Below are positions 1 through 7,255 of a stretch of DNA of 18,001 nt, piece after piece. This stretch comes from Patescibacteria group bacterium. Lineage in GTDB: Bacteria > Patescibacteriota > Minisyncoccia > UBA6257 > 2-01-FULL-56-20. The position numbers and the translations under genes are program-made. Location of the stretch: positions 1-18,001 of the forward strand of contig JANWZH010000010.1 in the NCBI GenBank assembly GCA_025054755.1. The letters are read 5' to 3'. The notes below the pieces were generated by a model. That model did no database searches. It was not told where the DNA came from and saw nothing but the letters and a program-made list of their open reading frames with translations. How positions within the stretch are numbered: position 1 is the stretch's first letter; every line of letters starts with the position of its first letter.

Positions 1-177
1 AATATACCAATATCAAATGAAATTATACAAATTAATAAAATAATTTCCCTAATAGGAAATTATATGCAAAAGTTTAAATTTAATAATTTAAAACAAATTA
101 AAATTAATGACTTAATTAATTTAACAAATCAAAGAAAAGAATATATAAACGAATTATTAAATCCTAAAAATGAATAA
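1..177 (+). CDS. C-terminal fragment of an unknown protein
   Basis: Frame 1 is open from the window edge to a TAA at 175-177 and gives the last 58 residues of a protein whose start lies outside the window. The visible part is lysine-, isoleucine- and asparagine-rich and probably helical, ending in ELLNPKNE. I recognise no domain. The stop overlaps the ATG of the next gene by 8 bases, the same tight packing seen through the rest of this operon, which supports it being a real coding end rather than chance open frame. Function unknown. Confidence 0.6.
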   Translation, partial: NIPISNEIIQINKIISLIGNYMQKFKFNNLKQIKINDLINLTNQRKEYINELLNPKNE

Positions 178-541
178 TTTTGAATTTAAAAATCAAATTG
201 AAAATATCGTAAAACCATCTCTAGAACAAGAATATTTAGATATTGCTATATTAATCATTTATTTAAATAAATGGATTAATAAAAATATGATAACAGAAAA
301 TCAAAAAATTATTGATTTAATCAAATTAATTGAAAACAATCAAAAAGATTTTAAAAATAAAGAAAAATTAAAAAACATAAAAACTAAAGATGAAAATTTA
401 TTTAAACAAATAAATTTTTTCGAAAAAAAATTATTTAAATTTTTAGAAAAAAATCATTTAAGTTTAGAAAATAAAATAAGCGAATTATTAAAAACTGCTA
501 AAAATAATTTAGCTGAATTAAAAAACATTATTCAAAATTAG
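170..541 (+). CDS. Hypothetical lysine-rich helical protein
   Basis: A 123-residue protein that I do not recognise. It is rich in K, N, E, L and I, has no signal peptide and no clear membrane segment, although a moderately hydrophobic stretch (YLDIAILIIYL, about residues 22-32) lies near the N-terminus. Residues about 40-120 look like continuous charged helix, possibly coiled coil (ENKISELLKTAKNNLAELK near the end). It starts inside the end of the preceding gene (8-base overlap) and ends one base before the next ATG, so it is co-translated with both. The packing argues for a real gene; no function can be assigned. Confidence 0.65.
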   Translation: MNNFEFKNQIENIVKPSLEQEYLDIAILIIYLNKWINKNMITENQKIIDLIKLIENNQKDFKNKEKLKNIKTKDENLFKQINFFEKKLFKFLEKNHLSLENKISELLKTAKNNLAELKNIIQN

Positions 542-542
542 C

Positions 543-968
543 ATGATTAAAAAGTTTTTAATAACAATCTTAATAATGATTTTAGGGCTACATATTCCAG
601 CAATTGAATTTGATTGGTATTATGCTCTTAATTGGTTTGATATACCGATGCATATTTTAGGTGGGTTATGGGTTGGATTTTTATTTTTTTATATTATTGA
701 AAAAAATCAAGAACTAAAAAACGTTTTTTTAAAATCTTTTAAAAATATTTTAATATTTTCAATTTTAACTTTAGGCTTTATAATATTAATAGGACTAGGT
801 TGGGAATTATATGAATTTACAGTTGATGTTTTAATCTTAAAAAAATATCCATATAATTTAGAACCAGGACATATCTTATTTGATACGTTACTAGATTTTA
901 TTAATGATTTAATAGGAGGAATTATAGCTTTAATAATTTATTACAAAATTAATTTCAAAAAAAAATGA
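543..968 (+). CDS. Small multi-pass membrane protein, DUF2238/YjdF- or VanZ-like
   Basis: A 141-residue integral membrane protein with four likely helices at about residues 3-21, 32-54, 68-90 and 118-137. Polar residues sit at helix edges in a pattern seen in YjdF/DUF2238-type and VanZ-like proteins: a D and H in FDIPMHILGG, WELYEF at the end of helix 3, and DTLLDFINDLIGG before helix 4. The family has no firmly known reaction, so this is a fold-level guess from memory of the pattern. The gene begins one base after the preceding stop, and its TGA overlaps the next ATG as ATGA, so it is translationally coupled to the CBS-domain gene. Confidence 0.6.
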   Translation: MIKKFLITILIMILGLHIPAIEFDWYYALNWFDIPMHILGGLWVGFLFFYIIEKNQELKNVFLKSFKNILIFSILTLGFIILIGLGWELYEFTVDVLILKKYPYNLEPGHILFDTLLDFINDLIGGIIALIIYYKINFKKK

Positions 969-1414
969 AAATTAAAGACATTATGAAAACAAATATAATA
1001 ACAGTTTTCCCAGATACTCCTTATTTAAAAGTAGTAAAAATTTTATATGATAATAATATCTCAGGAATGCCAGTAGTAGATGAAAACCAAAATTTAATTG
1101 GAATGATTTCAGAAAAAGATTTATTCAAAGCTCTTTATCCTAATTATATTGAATTTATTCGTAATCCTGAAAAATATATTAATTTAGAAGAACAAGAAAA
1201 AAATATTTTAGAAATCAAAAATAATCCAATTAGTTTGTATATGTCTAAAAATATAATTACAGTTTCTCCACAAACTTCTATTTTAGCTGCTGGAGGAATA
1301 ATGCTTAATAAACATATTCATCGTCTGCCAGTTGTTGAAAATAATAAATTAGTTGGAATTGTTACCAGAAAAGATATTTATAAATCAATTTTAAAACATT
1401 ATTTAAAATTTTAA
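965..1414 (+). CDS. Tandem CBS-domain protein
   Basis: A 149-residue protein built from two CBS domains. The first covers about residues 3-60 (IKDIMKTNIITVFPDTPY, then GMPVVDENQNLIGMISEKDL). The second covers about 88-146 (YMSKNIITVSPQTS, then HRLPVVENNKLVGIVTRKDI). A paired CBS module binds adenine nucleotides such as AMP, ATP or S-adenosylmethionine and usually acts as an energy or ionic sensor. Here it stands alone with no enzyme or transporter domain, so its partner may be the membrane protein encoded immediately upstream, with which it shares an ATGA stop/start. It is the last gene of its operon: its TAA lies inside the arm of the terminator at 1413-1454. Confidence 0.88.
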   Translation: MKIKDIMKTNIITVFPDTPYLKVVKILYDNNISGMPVVDENQNLIGMISEKDLFKALYPNYIEFIRNPEKYINLEEQEKNILEIKNNPISLYMSKNIITVSPQTSILAAGGIMLNKHIHRLPVVENNKLVGIVTRKDIYKSILKHYLKF

Positions 1415-1454
1415 AATTAAAAACCCCACATTAATATGTGGGGTTTTTAATTTT
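1413..1454. terminator. Bidirectional intrinsic terminator between the CBS gene and hsp20
   Basis: A perfect 18-bp inverted repeat has arms at 1413-1430 and 1437-1454 around a 6-base loop (TTAATA). The core is ACCCCACA/TGTGGGGT, flanked by A-runs on one side and T-runs on the other, so a U-tract follows the hairpin in both directions. It lies exactly between two convergent genes and overlaps both stop codons (TAA ending at 1414 on +, TAA at 1453-1455 on -). It is the only hairpin in the window with a clear G+C-rich core. Confidence 0.9.
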
Positions 1455-1899
1455 ATTCTTGTTCAACTTTAATTTTTTTCTTTAATTCTTTTTCAGACTT
1501 AGGCAAAATAATAGTTAAAACTCCATTTTTTACTTTAGCATTAACTTTTTCTGGATTAATTCTAGCTGGCAAACTAAATTGTCTTCTAAATTCACCATAT
1601 CCTCTTTCAAATCTATAGAATTTTTCTCCTTCTTCTTCCTCTTGTTTTTCAACTTGACCAGCAATAGTTAAAGTATCTTCATTGACCTCTATTTCAATTT
1701 TATCAGGATCAACTCCTGGAATATTTGCTATAACTTTTATATTTTCATCTGTTTCAGAAATATCAACCTTAGGAAATGTTCCCTTCCATGGAAAAATTGA
1801 AGTAAACAATTCATCGGTACTCAAAAAATTATCGTCGAAAAACCAATTTAAAAGATCGCGACCAGATTTTAAAGAATCATTATGTTTAATAATTTTCAT
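1453..1899 (-). CDS. hsp20: Small heat-shock protein (Hsp20/alpha-crystallin)
   Basis: A 148-residue ATP-independent holdase chaperone of the cytoplasm that binds unfolding proteins. The alpha-crystallin domain spans about residues 43-135: it opens at FPKVDISETDENIKVIANIPG, has the ELPGV-like turn as IPGVDPDKIEIEV, the FxRxxxLP-type element as FRRQFSLPARI, and ends with the hallmark GVLTI (A-x-x-x-GVLT-I/L). The C-terminal I-x-I/V oligomerisation motif may be KIKVEQE. I chose the ATG at 1899; a TTG at 1914 would add five residues and sits 9 bases after AAAGG, so it is a real alternative. The gene stands alone between murA and a bidirectional terminator, with a good sigma70-type promoter and a 5' element shared with the slipin gene, both given separately. 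Confidence 0.95.
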   Translation of the reverse strand: MKIIKHNDSLKSGRDLLNWFFDDNFLSTDELFTSIFPWKGTFPKVDISETDENIKVIANIPGVDPDKIEIEVNEDTLTIAGQVEKQEEEEGEKFYRFERGYGEFRRQFSLPARINPEKVNAKVKNGVLTIILPKSEKELKKKIKVEQE

Positions 1900-1918
1900 G
1901 GCAGTAAAATACAAATTA

Positions 1919-1950
1919 AGCGACCTTTAAAATTATCAATATATATTATA
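1919..1950 (-). promoter_or_regulatory. 5' leader element shared with the slipin gene (hsp20 copy)
   Basis: Reading on the minus strand from the -10 box: TATAAT, five A/T bases, then TTGATAATTTT followed by AAAGGTCGCT. The slipin leader at 15326-15361 has the same series with one A/T change and four extra bases. GGTCGC is rare in DNA this A+T-rich, and I found no third copy in the window. The element spans the -10 box and the first bases of the predicted transcript, so it could be an operator, an RNA element, or a Shine-Dalgarno-like AAAGG in a conserved context. The function is inferred only from the co-occurrence. Confidence 0.5.
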
Positions 1951-1972
1951 GCTAAATTATCAATTTTGTCAA
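1945..1972 (-). promoter_or_regulatory. Sigma70-type promoter of hsp20
   Basis: On the minus strand, TTGACA (1972-1967) and TATAAT (1950-1945) are both perfect consensus hexamers with a 16-base spacer. The predicted start of transcription is near 1938, giving a leader of about 40 bases to the ATG at 1899. It begins just 12 bases downstream of the murA stop, so hsp20 is its own transcription unit even though no terminator is visible after murA. Confidence 0.8.
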
Positions 1973-1983
1973 TATCTTGCTAA

Positions 1984-3243
1984 TCAAACTATTCTTTTAA
2001 TATTTAATCCTAATTTTTGAAGCTTTAAATCTATTCCCTCGTATCCCCTATCAATTTGATAAATATTTTCAATAATTGATTTCCCAGAAGAAATTAAAGC
2101 TGCAATAACAAAAGCTAATCCAGCTCTTAAATCAGGACTTTCAATTTGTCTTCCTCTAAGTGGAGTTTTGCCAAAAACAATAATACGATGCGGATCGCAC
2201 ATAAAAATTTTAGCTCCCATTCGATTTAAATCTTCTATATAGTTCAATCTTCCTTCATAAATTGTTTCAAAAACAGTGCTATGGCCATCAGCTTGAGTTA
2301 ACAAAACTGTTAAAGGAGCTTGTAAATCAGTAGGGAATCCTGGATATTCAGCTGTTTTAACATTAACAGATTTTAACATTTTAGGTTTTTTTAACTCAAA
2401 AAAATTTTTGCCTCTTTTAATTTCTACCCCAGCTTCTTCTAAAATTCCTACTAAACTCATTAAATGTTGTGGGTTACAATTTAAAATCTTTAAATTTTCT
2501 GCCAATAAAGAACCTAAAATTAAAAAACTTCCAGCTTCAATTCTATCTGGAATAATTTCAAATGGTTTTTTAAATTCTAATAATTTACCGTTTCTGCCTA
2601 AAATTTCAATTTTAGATTTTTCTACAAAAATTTTTGCTCCAGATTGTTTTAAAAAATCAATTAAAGCTAAAACTTCTGGTTCAATAGCTGGATTCCAAAT
2701 AATAGTTTTCCCCCTAGCCATTAAAGCTGTCATTAAAATTGTTTCTGTTGCTGTTACTGAAGCAACCCTAAAAATAATTTCTGTGCCATCTAATTTATCA
2801 GCTTTTAAAGTAAATAAATCATTTTTTTCTAAAATATTTATACCTAATTTTTTCCAACTATTCAAAAAAATGTCAATTGGTCTTTTGCCAATAACACAAC
2901 CTCCAGGATATGGGAATACTGCTTTTTTAAACCTACCAACTAAAGGTCCAACCACAACAATAGAAGCTCTTAATCTTTTTGCAATTTTATCATCTAAGAT
3001 AAAATTTTTAACATTTCGAGAATCTAAAATAAAAGTATTTTTTTTAGGATTTGATATTTGAACCCCCAATAATTTAAGTAGCTCATTCATTCTAAAAACA
3101 TCTTCTATATAAGGAACATTTTTAATAATAATTGGATTTTTAAATAATAAACTTGAAGCTAATATTTTTAAAGCATTATTTTTTGCACCACTAATTTTAA
3201 CCTCTCCTTTTAAAGTTTTGCCACCAATAATTTCAAATTTCAT
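1984..3243 (-). CDS. murA: UDP-N-acetylglucosamine 1-carboxyvinyltransferase (MurA)
   Basis: A 419-residue cytoplasmic enzyme of full family length that transfers enolpyruvate from PEP to UDP-GlcNAc, the first committed step of peptidoglycan synthesis. Family signatures are present in order: SGAKNNALKILASSLL (residues 18-33, substrate-binding KN), the mobile-loop PGGCVIGKRPIDIF with the active-site cysteine at position 116, the PTDLQAPL segment, RMGAKI, LRAGLA, and the C-terminal IDRGYEGIDLKLQKLG. Because the loop residue is Cys rather than Asp, the family precedent predicts sensitivity to fosfomycin. Its ATG overlaps the TGA of glyS (ATGA), and it appears to be the last gene of the long rpsB-to-murA operon. 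Confidence 0.97.
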   Translation of the reverse strand: MKFEIIGGKTLKGEVKISGAKNNALKILASSLLFKNPIIIKNVPYIEDVFRMNELLKLLGVQISNPKKNTFILDSRNVKNFILDDKIAKRLRASIVVVGPLVGRFKKAVFPYPGGCVIGKRPIDIFLNSWKKLGINILEKNDLFTLKADKLDGTEIIFRVASVTATETILMTALMARGKTIIWNPAIEPEVLALIDFLKQSGAKIFVEKSKIEILGRNGKLLEFKKPFEIIPDRIEAGSFLILGSLLAENLKILNCNPQHLMSLVGILEEAGVEIKRGKNFFELKKPKMLKSVNVKTAEYPGFPTDLQAPLTVLLTQADGHSTVFETIYEGRLNYIEDLNRMGAKIFMCDPHRIIVFGKTPLRGRQIESPDLRAGLAFVIAALISSGKSIIENIYQIDRGYEGIDLKLQKLGLNIKRIV

Positions 3244-4559
3244 TTATTTATTTTTTTATCTAAATATTCTATTAATTTATCAATTTTAATTCTAATTTGA
3301 CGCATAGTATTTCTATCTCGTACTGTAACATCTTTATTTTTTAAACTATCAAAATCAATTGTTAAACAATAAGGCGTTCCAATTTCATCTTGAGAATAAT
3401 AACGTTTTCCAATATTTCCTCTATCATCCCAAGCAACCATAAAATAAGGCTTTAATTTTTTATAAACCCTTAAAGCTAAACTAACTAATTGTTTTTTATT
3501 AGCTAATAATGGGAAAATGGCTGCTTTATAAGGACTTAATTTCGGGTGCAGTTTTAAAACAGTTCTATTTTTATCTTCAAAATAAGAATCAATTAATAAA
3601 AATAAAAATGCTCTATCTAGTCCACCAGAAGTTTCAATCACATAGGGTATAAATCTTTTATTATTTTTTGTATCAAAATAACTTAATTCTTTCCCAGAAT
3701 ATTTAGAATGCTCTGACAAATCCCAATTGCCACGATGATGAATTCCTTCCATTTCTTTCCATCCTCCAAAAGGTGAATTATATTCAATATCCCATGCCTC
3801 TAAAGCATAATGAGCTAATTCGTTTTTTTTATGTTTTCTAAATCTTAAATTTTCTTTTTTAATTCCCAAATTAATATACCAATTTAATCTTTGTTTTTTA
3901 AAATACTCTAACCACTCTAAAGATTTTTTCTTATCTGGTTCAACATAAAATTGTAATTCCATTTGTTCAAATTCTCTTGAACGAAAAGTAAAATTAGAAG
4001 GAGTAATTTCATTACGAAATGCTTTTCCAATTTGAATTACTCCAAATGGTAATTTAGGAGACATTGTATATAAAAAATTTAAAAAATTAACATGAACACC
4101 TTGGGTAATTTCTCCTCTTAAAAATACTTTACTTTTTTCGCCTTCAACTACTCCTAAATAAGCTTCAACTAAAAGATTAAATTTTTTAGGCTCTGTCCAA
4201 GATACTTTTTCATTTCTTTTTTTATGATAATTTTCATGTTCTAAAATTAAATCCTTATGGTCGGCTCGCAATCTAGAATGGCAAGTTTTACATTCAATTA
4301 ATGGATCAGTAAAAGATTTTAGGTGTCCAGATGCTTCCCAAACTTTAGGATTCATAAAAATAGCAGCATCTATTCCAAAAACATTTTCATTTTTTGAAAT
4401 CATTTCTTTCCAATATTCTCTTTTAATATTATTTTTTAATTCTACCCCTAAAGGCCCATAATCCCATACGCCAGAAAGACCACCATAAATTTCTGAACTA
4501 GGGAAAATAAACCCTCTTCTTTTTGCCAAACTTATAATTTTGTCCATTAAATTATCCAT
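3240..4559 (-). CDS. glyS: Glycyl-tRNA synthetase, single-chain class II type
   Basis: A 439-residue homodimer-type GlyRS, related to the archaeal/eukaryotic/Thermus form rather than the alpha2beta2 form, which charges tRNA-Gly. Visible parts: N-terminal RRGFIFPSSEIYGGL and VWDYGPLGVELKNNI; a short insert with CKTC (C90, C93); motif 2 FRNEITP (181-187) followed by FRSREFEQME; motif 3 around ETSGGLDRAFLFLL; and the anticodon-binding domain from about KLSPYKAAIFPLLA to the end, including DEIGTPYCLTIDF and VTVRDRNTMRQI. The usual RPETAQG strand reads RGEITQG (148-154). A second Met at codon 5 (4547) aligns better with relatives and has GGA 8 bases upstream, so the true start may be there. It is followed by murA with an ATGA overlap. 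Confidence 0.95.
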   Translation of the reverse strand: MDNLMDKIISLAKRRGFIFPSSEIYGGLSGVWDYGPLGVELKNNIKREYWKEMISKNENVFGIDAAIFMNPKVWEASGHLKSFTDPLIECKTCHSRLRADHKDLILEHENYHKKRNEKVSWTEPKKFNLLVEAYLGVVEGEKSKVFLRGEITQGVHVNFLNFLYTMSPKLPFGVIQIGKAFRNEITPSNFTFRSREFEQMELQFYVEPDKKKSLEWLEYFKKQRLNWYINLGIKKENLRFRKHKKNELAHYALEAWDIEYNSPFGGWKEMEGIHHRGNWDLSEHSKYSGKELSYFDTKNNKRFIPYVIETSGGLDRAFLFLLIDSYFEDKNRTVLKLHPKLSPYKAAIFPLLANKKQLVSLALRVYKKLKPYFMVAWDDRGNIGKRYYSQDEIGTPYCLTIDFDSLKNKDVTVRDRNTMRQIRIKIDKLIEYLDKKINK

Positions 4560-4596
4560 TATTTTAATATACTAATAATATTATTTTTTTCAAATT

Positions 4597-6372
4597 TTAA
4601 TTAGATACTCTTCTATCCGAATTTTTAATTGTTAAATCATAAGGCAATTCAGTTGAGATAGAATCAACTTTATAATTTATGTTTTTATCAACAAAATCAT
4701 CATTAGCTTCAAAATTTATGTCTGATAACAAAATAGCATTTTGTCCAACTTGATTAAAAGATGGAATATTTTCAACTTGTAAAACTATTTCAATTGGATT
4801 AGTTAATATTCCAGAATTAGCAAAAATTTTAGGAATATTAATTAAAATTAAACCAGAATCAGGATTATAGTTTGGCTTTACGTCAATATTACTTTTATAC
4901 AAACCAGTGAATTTCGTACCTAGAGGCATATAAGCAGAAATTTTTATATTTGATATATCCGTAGCATAATTTTTAATTTTAAAATGAATACTATATTGCG
5001 TTGGTTGATTAACTTTTGGAGGATAAGGACCTTTATTAATAATTTGCCAATTTGGATCCCTAAAAAGGCCAAAAGCTTCAAATAAAACCAAACCAGCAAC
5101 CTTAGATTCAAGTTCAGCGTAAGATATGGTCCTGTTAGAAGTTACTCCTTCTAAAACAGTTGGCGATTCAATTTGGGCCGAAACTTTTAAAACAAAATTT
5201 TTGTCGTTATTGTTTTGAATTAAAAATTCATTTTTGAGTTTTATGTCTAAAGTTACTTCTCCAGATGATCCTGGAGGCAAAATTTTAAAATCACTATTAT
5301 TTGATGCGTTCCAAATAAAAGAATTATTTAAAGAATCAAAATAAGCATTAGTTTGAACATTATAAAAATCAAATAATTGACTATTTAATTTAGCAGTCAA
5401 AATAATATTTTCTATTGGAATATTTGAATTATTTTTATATTTAAAAACGTATCGTAATTTATCGCCAATTTTAGCAACATAATAATAATCATTATTTAAT
5501 AAAATATCTAAGGCTAAACTAGATTTAGCAATGATTAAGTTATAATTCTGAGAAGATAAGACATAAGGCTGACCATAAATATCTTTAATTATACTTACTA
5601 TTAAATTAGCTGCTTGACCCTCTTGCCCAATTAATTGACCAGTTAATTCAATGGTGCCACTACTTTTTTTATTTATTTGATTAAGAGTCCATATATTACC
5701 CTCTGTATTTGGGTTGGAACTTATAAATTTAAAAATTGGTGGATAATCTATTTTAATTTTTAAATTATCATAATCATAATCAGAATTATTTTCATATTTA
5801 ATAATCATTTTAAAATTTTGACTATTATAAATTTTTTCAGGAGCAGATACTAAAATATTAAAAGCTGATTTATTAATATCTAAATCAATATAAGCAGTAT
5901 TTTCAAAATAAATATTAGAATTATTTATTTTATAATTTAACTTAGCTTCAATAGTTTTCACACTTAATTGTTGAGAAAATGAAATTAATTTAAAATTTTG
6001 TTTAACCATGCTAGAAGAAGCAATGTTTCCTATATTAATCTGCAGCATTCTTTTATCTGGATCTTCTTCCAAAAAATAAACACCATCAGGTAAATTTAAA
6101 ATAAGTTTAGCATTAGTAATATCTTGCGAAGAATTATTATTAATAATAACTTCCGCATCAAAACCTTGGCCAGATAAAATTTCGGGCGGCAATTTAATTT
6201 CCATATTAATTTGAGGAGGATTTGGTTTATAAAGAATATAACCAATAAAACCAGCAATAATTCCGAAAAAAATTAAAAAAAATATAAATATTTTTTTCCA
6301 AGGAAAAATGATTTTATCCTCTTCACTTTCAATTATAATATTTTTTTTATTTTCAAAGTTATTAAAATCCAT
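4597..6372 (-). CDS. Membrane-anchored extracellular protein with repeated DUF11/CARDB-like beta-sandwich domains
   Basis: A 591-residue protein with a short acidic cytoplasmic N-terminus, one uncleaved membrane anchor (about residues 27-48, FIFFLIFFGIIAGFIGYILY) and a long outer part. From about residue 50 it consists of consecutive beta-rich units that open with phrases typical of DUF11/CARDB-like Ig folds: EILSGQGFDAEVIINNNSS, KIYNSQNFKMIIKYENNSD, KIGDKLRYVFKYKNNSN and PPKVNQPTQYSIHFKIKN. I count about four or five such units. No enzyme motif is visible. A structural or adhesive envelope role is inferred. Its ATG overlaps the recO stop by one base (TAATG) and it sits 37 bases before glyS, inside a housekeeping operon, which is an odd place for a surface protein. 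Confidence 0.75.
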   Translation of the reverse strand: MDFNNFENKKNIIIESEEDKIIFPWKKIFIFFLIFFGIIAGFIGYILYKPNPPQINMEIKLPPEILSGQGFDAEVIINNNSSQDITNAKLILNLPDGVYFLEEDPDKRMLQINIGNIASSSMVKQNFKLISFSQQLSVKTIEAKLNYKINNSNIYFENTAYIDLDINKSAFNILVSAPEKIYNSQNFKMIIKYENNSDYDYDNLKIKIDYPPIFKFISSNPNTEGNIWTLNQINKKSSGTIELTGQLIGQEGQAANLIVSIIKDIYGQPYVLSSQNYNLIIAKSSLALDILLNNDYYYVAKIGDKLRYVFKYKNNSNIPIENIILTAKLNSQLFDFYNVQTNAYFDSLNNSFIWNASNNSDFKILPPGSSGEVTLDIKLKNEFLIQNNNDKNFVLKVSAQIESPTVLEGVTSNRTISYAELESKVAGLVLFEAFGLFRDPNWQIINKGPYPPKVNQPTQYSIHFKIKNYATDISNIKISAYMPLGTKFTGLYKSNIDVKPNYNPDSGLILINIPKIFANSGILTNPIEIVLQVENIPSFNQVGQNAILLSDINFEANDDFVDKNINYKVDSISTELPYDLTIKNSDRRVSN

Positions 6373-6878
6373 TATAAATATATTAAATCATTTTTATTAT
6401 TTTTTACAATATTTAAATTTAAACAATTTTGACAAAAAAAATTTTGTGAAACAATATCAAAAACAAATATTTTTTTAGATCCACAATTAATACAATTAGC
6501 TTCTTTTGGATCCCAGCCTAGAATTTTTAAAACATCAAACCAACTAAAAATACTGTTTTTCAATTTAAAATATAAATTTTCGTCTTGTTCCATTTCAGGC
6601 AAAATTTTATTTAACAAATATAAATCATAAAAATTTAAATTTAATTTTTCTTGTTTTAAAACATCAACTAATTGAAATTTATTTTTAAAAATTAATCTTG
6701 CGATTATTAAATTGCCTGGCTCAAGATGACCCCTTAATTTAGAAGTAATTTTAGAAGCGCTTTTTACTTTTGCAATAATTTTCCCAAAATTTTTTGTAAA
6801 AACAGATACAACCTTATCTAAATCACCATTAGAATCAATCATTAAAACAATAGCCTCAGAAATATATTCTTCTTGCAT
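6372..6878 (-). CDS. recO: DNA repair protein RecO, short form
   Basis: RecO anneals single strands and, with RecR, loads RecA at gaps. The N-terminal OB-fold is visible: EAIVLMIDSNGDLDKVVSVFTKNFGKIIAKVKSASK resembles the family opening (G-E-x-D-x-x-V-x-x-F/L-T-x-x-x-G), followed by LRGHLEPG (residues 48-55). The zinc site is intact as C129-x2-C132 and C149-x2-C152. At 168 residues it is far shorter than the usual 230-250: the helical middle is compressed, and little follows the zinc knuckle. Short RecO forms are, to my knowledge, common in small-genome candidate phyla. It is 11 bases downstream of the unknown membrane gene and overlaps the next gene by one base. Confidence 0.85.
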   Translation of the reverse strand: MQEEYISEAIVLMIDSNGDLDKVVSVFTKNFGKIIAKVKSASKITSKLRGHLEPGNLIIARLIFKNKFQLVDVLKQEKLNLNFYDLYLLNKILPEMEQDENLYFKLKNSIFSWFDVLKILGWDPKEANCINCGSKKIFVFDIVSQNFFCQNCLNLNIVKNNKNDLIYL

Positions 6879-6889
6879 AAAAGATATAA

Positions 6890-7237
6890 TTAATTTTTAT
6901 TTTCTAAATCTTCTGATGCAAAATTTGATGAATTACTTAAATCTTTAAAATCAATTTTTCTATCATTATTATTTAAATTCATTGATTTTAATTTTAAAGT
7001 TAAATAATTATCTAATCTTAAAATTAAAACTTTTAATTTTCTAAGAAATTTGCCCATATAAAAAATTAATAATGAATCAAATTTATGAGGTAAATCAGAA
7101 ATAATAAATTTTTCTAATAATCCTTTTTTTTCATTAGATAAATTTTCTCCATCAATTCTAGGAATAGCTTTAGCAATTAAAAATAAAATTCCCCCAAAAG
7201 AAATTAATAAAATATTTGTCAAAATGAATTCAAGCAT
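6890..7237 (-). CDS. Small N-terminally anchored protein of unknown function
   Basis: A 115-residue protein with one hydrophobic segment at the very start (residues 2-24, EFILTNILLISFGGILFLIAKA), then a basic, probably helical domain. Around residues 50-88 it reads LPHKFDSLL, MGKFLRKLKVLILRLDNYL, a pattern I associate with unnamed proteins next to translation genes in candidate-phyla bacteria. The C-terminal 25 residues are polar and low complexity. It lies 18 bases after tsf and 11 before recO, so it is in the operon. I know no function; a role at the inner face of the membrane is only a guess from topology. Confidence 0.65.
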   Translation of the reverse strand: MLEFILTNILLISFGGILFLIAKAIPRIDGENLSNEKKGLLEKFIISDLPHKFDSLLIFYMGKFLRKLKVLILRLDNYLTLKLKSMNLNNNDRKIDFKDLSNSSNFASEDLENKN

Positions 7238-7255
7238 TAAAATTATAATTATTTT

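Noticed and set aside
2408..3061. A 217-codon open frame on the plus strand
   Set aside because: It is the antisense shadow of murA, which has every family motif on the other strand; long antisense frames are expected in A/T-rich genes with such codon use.
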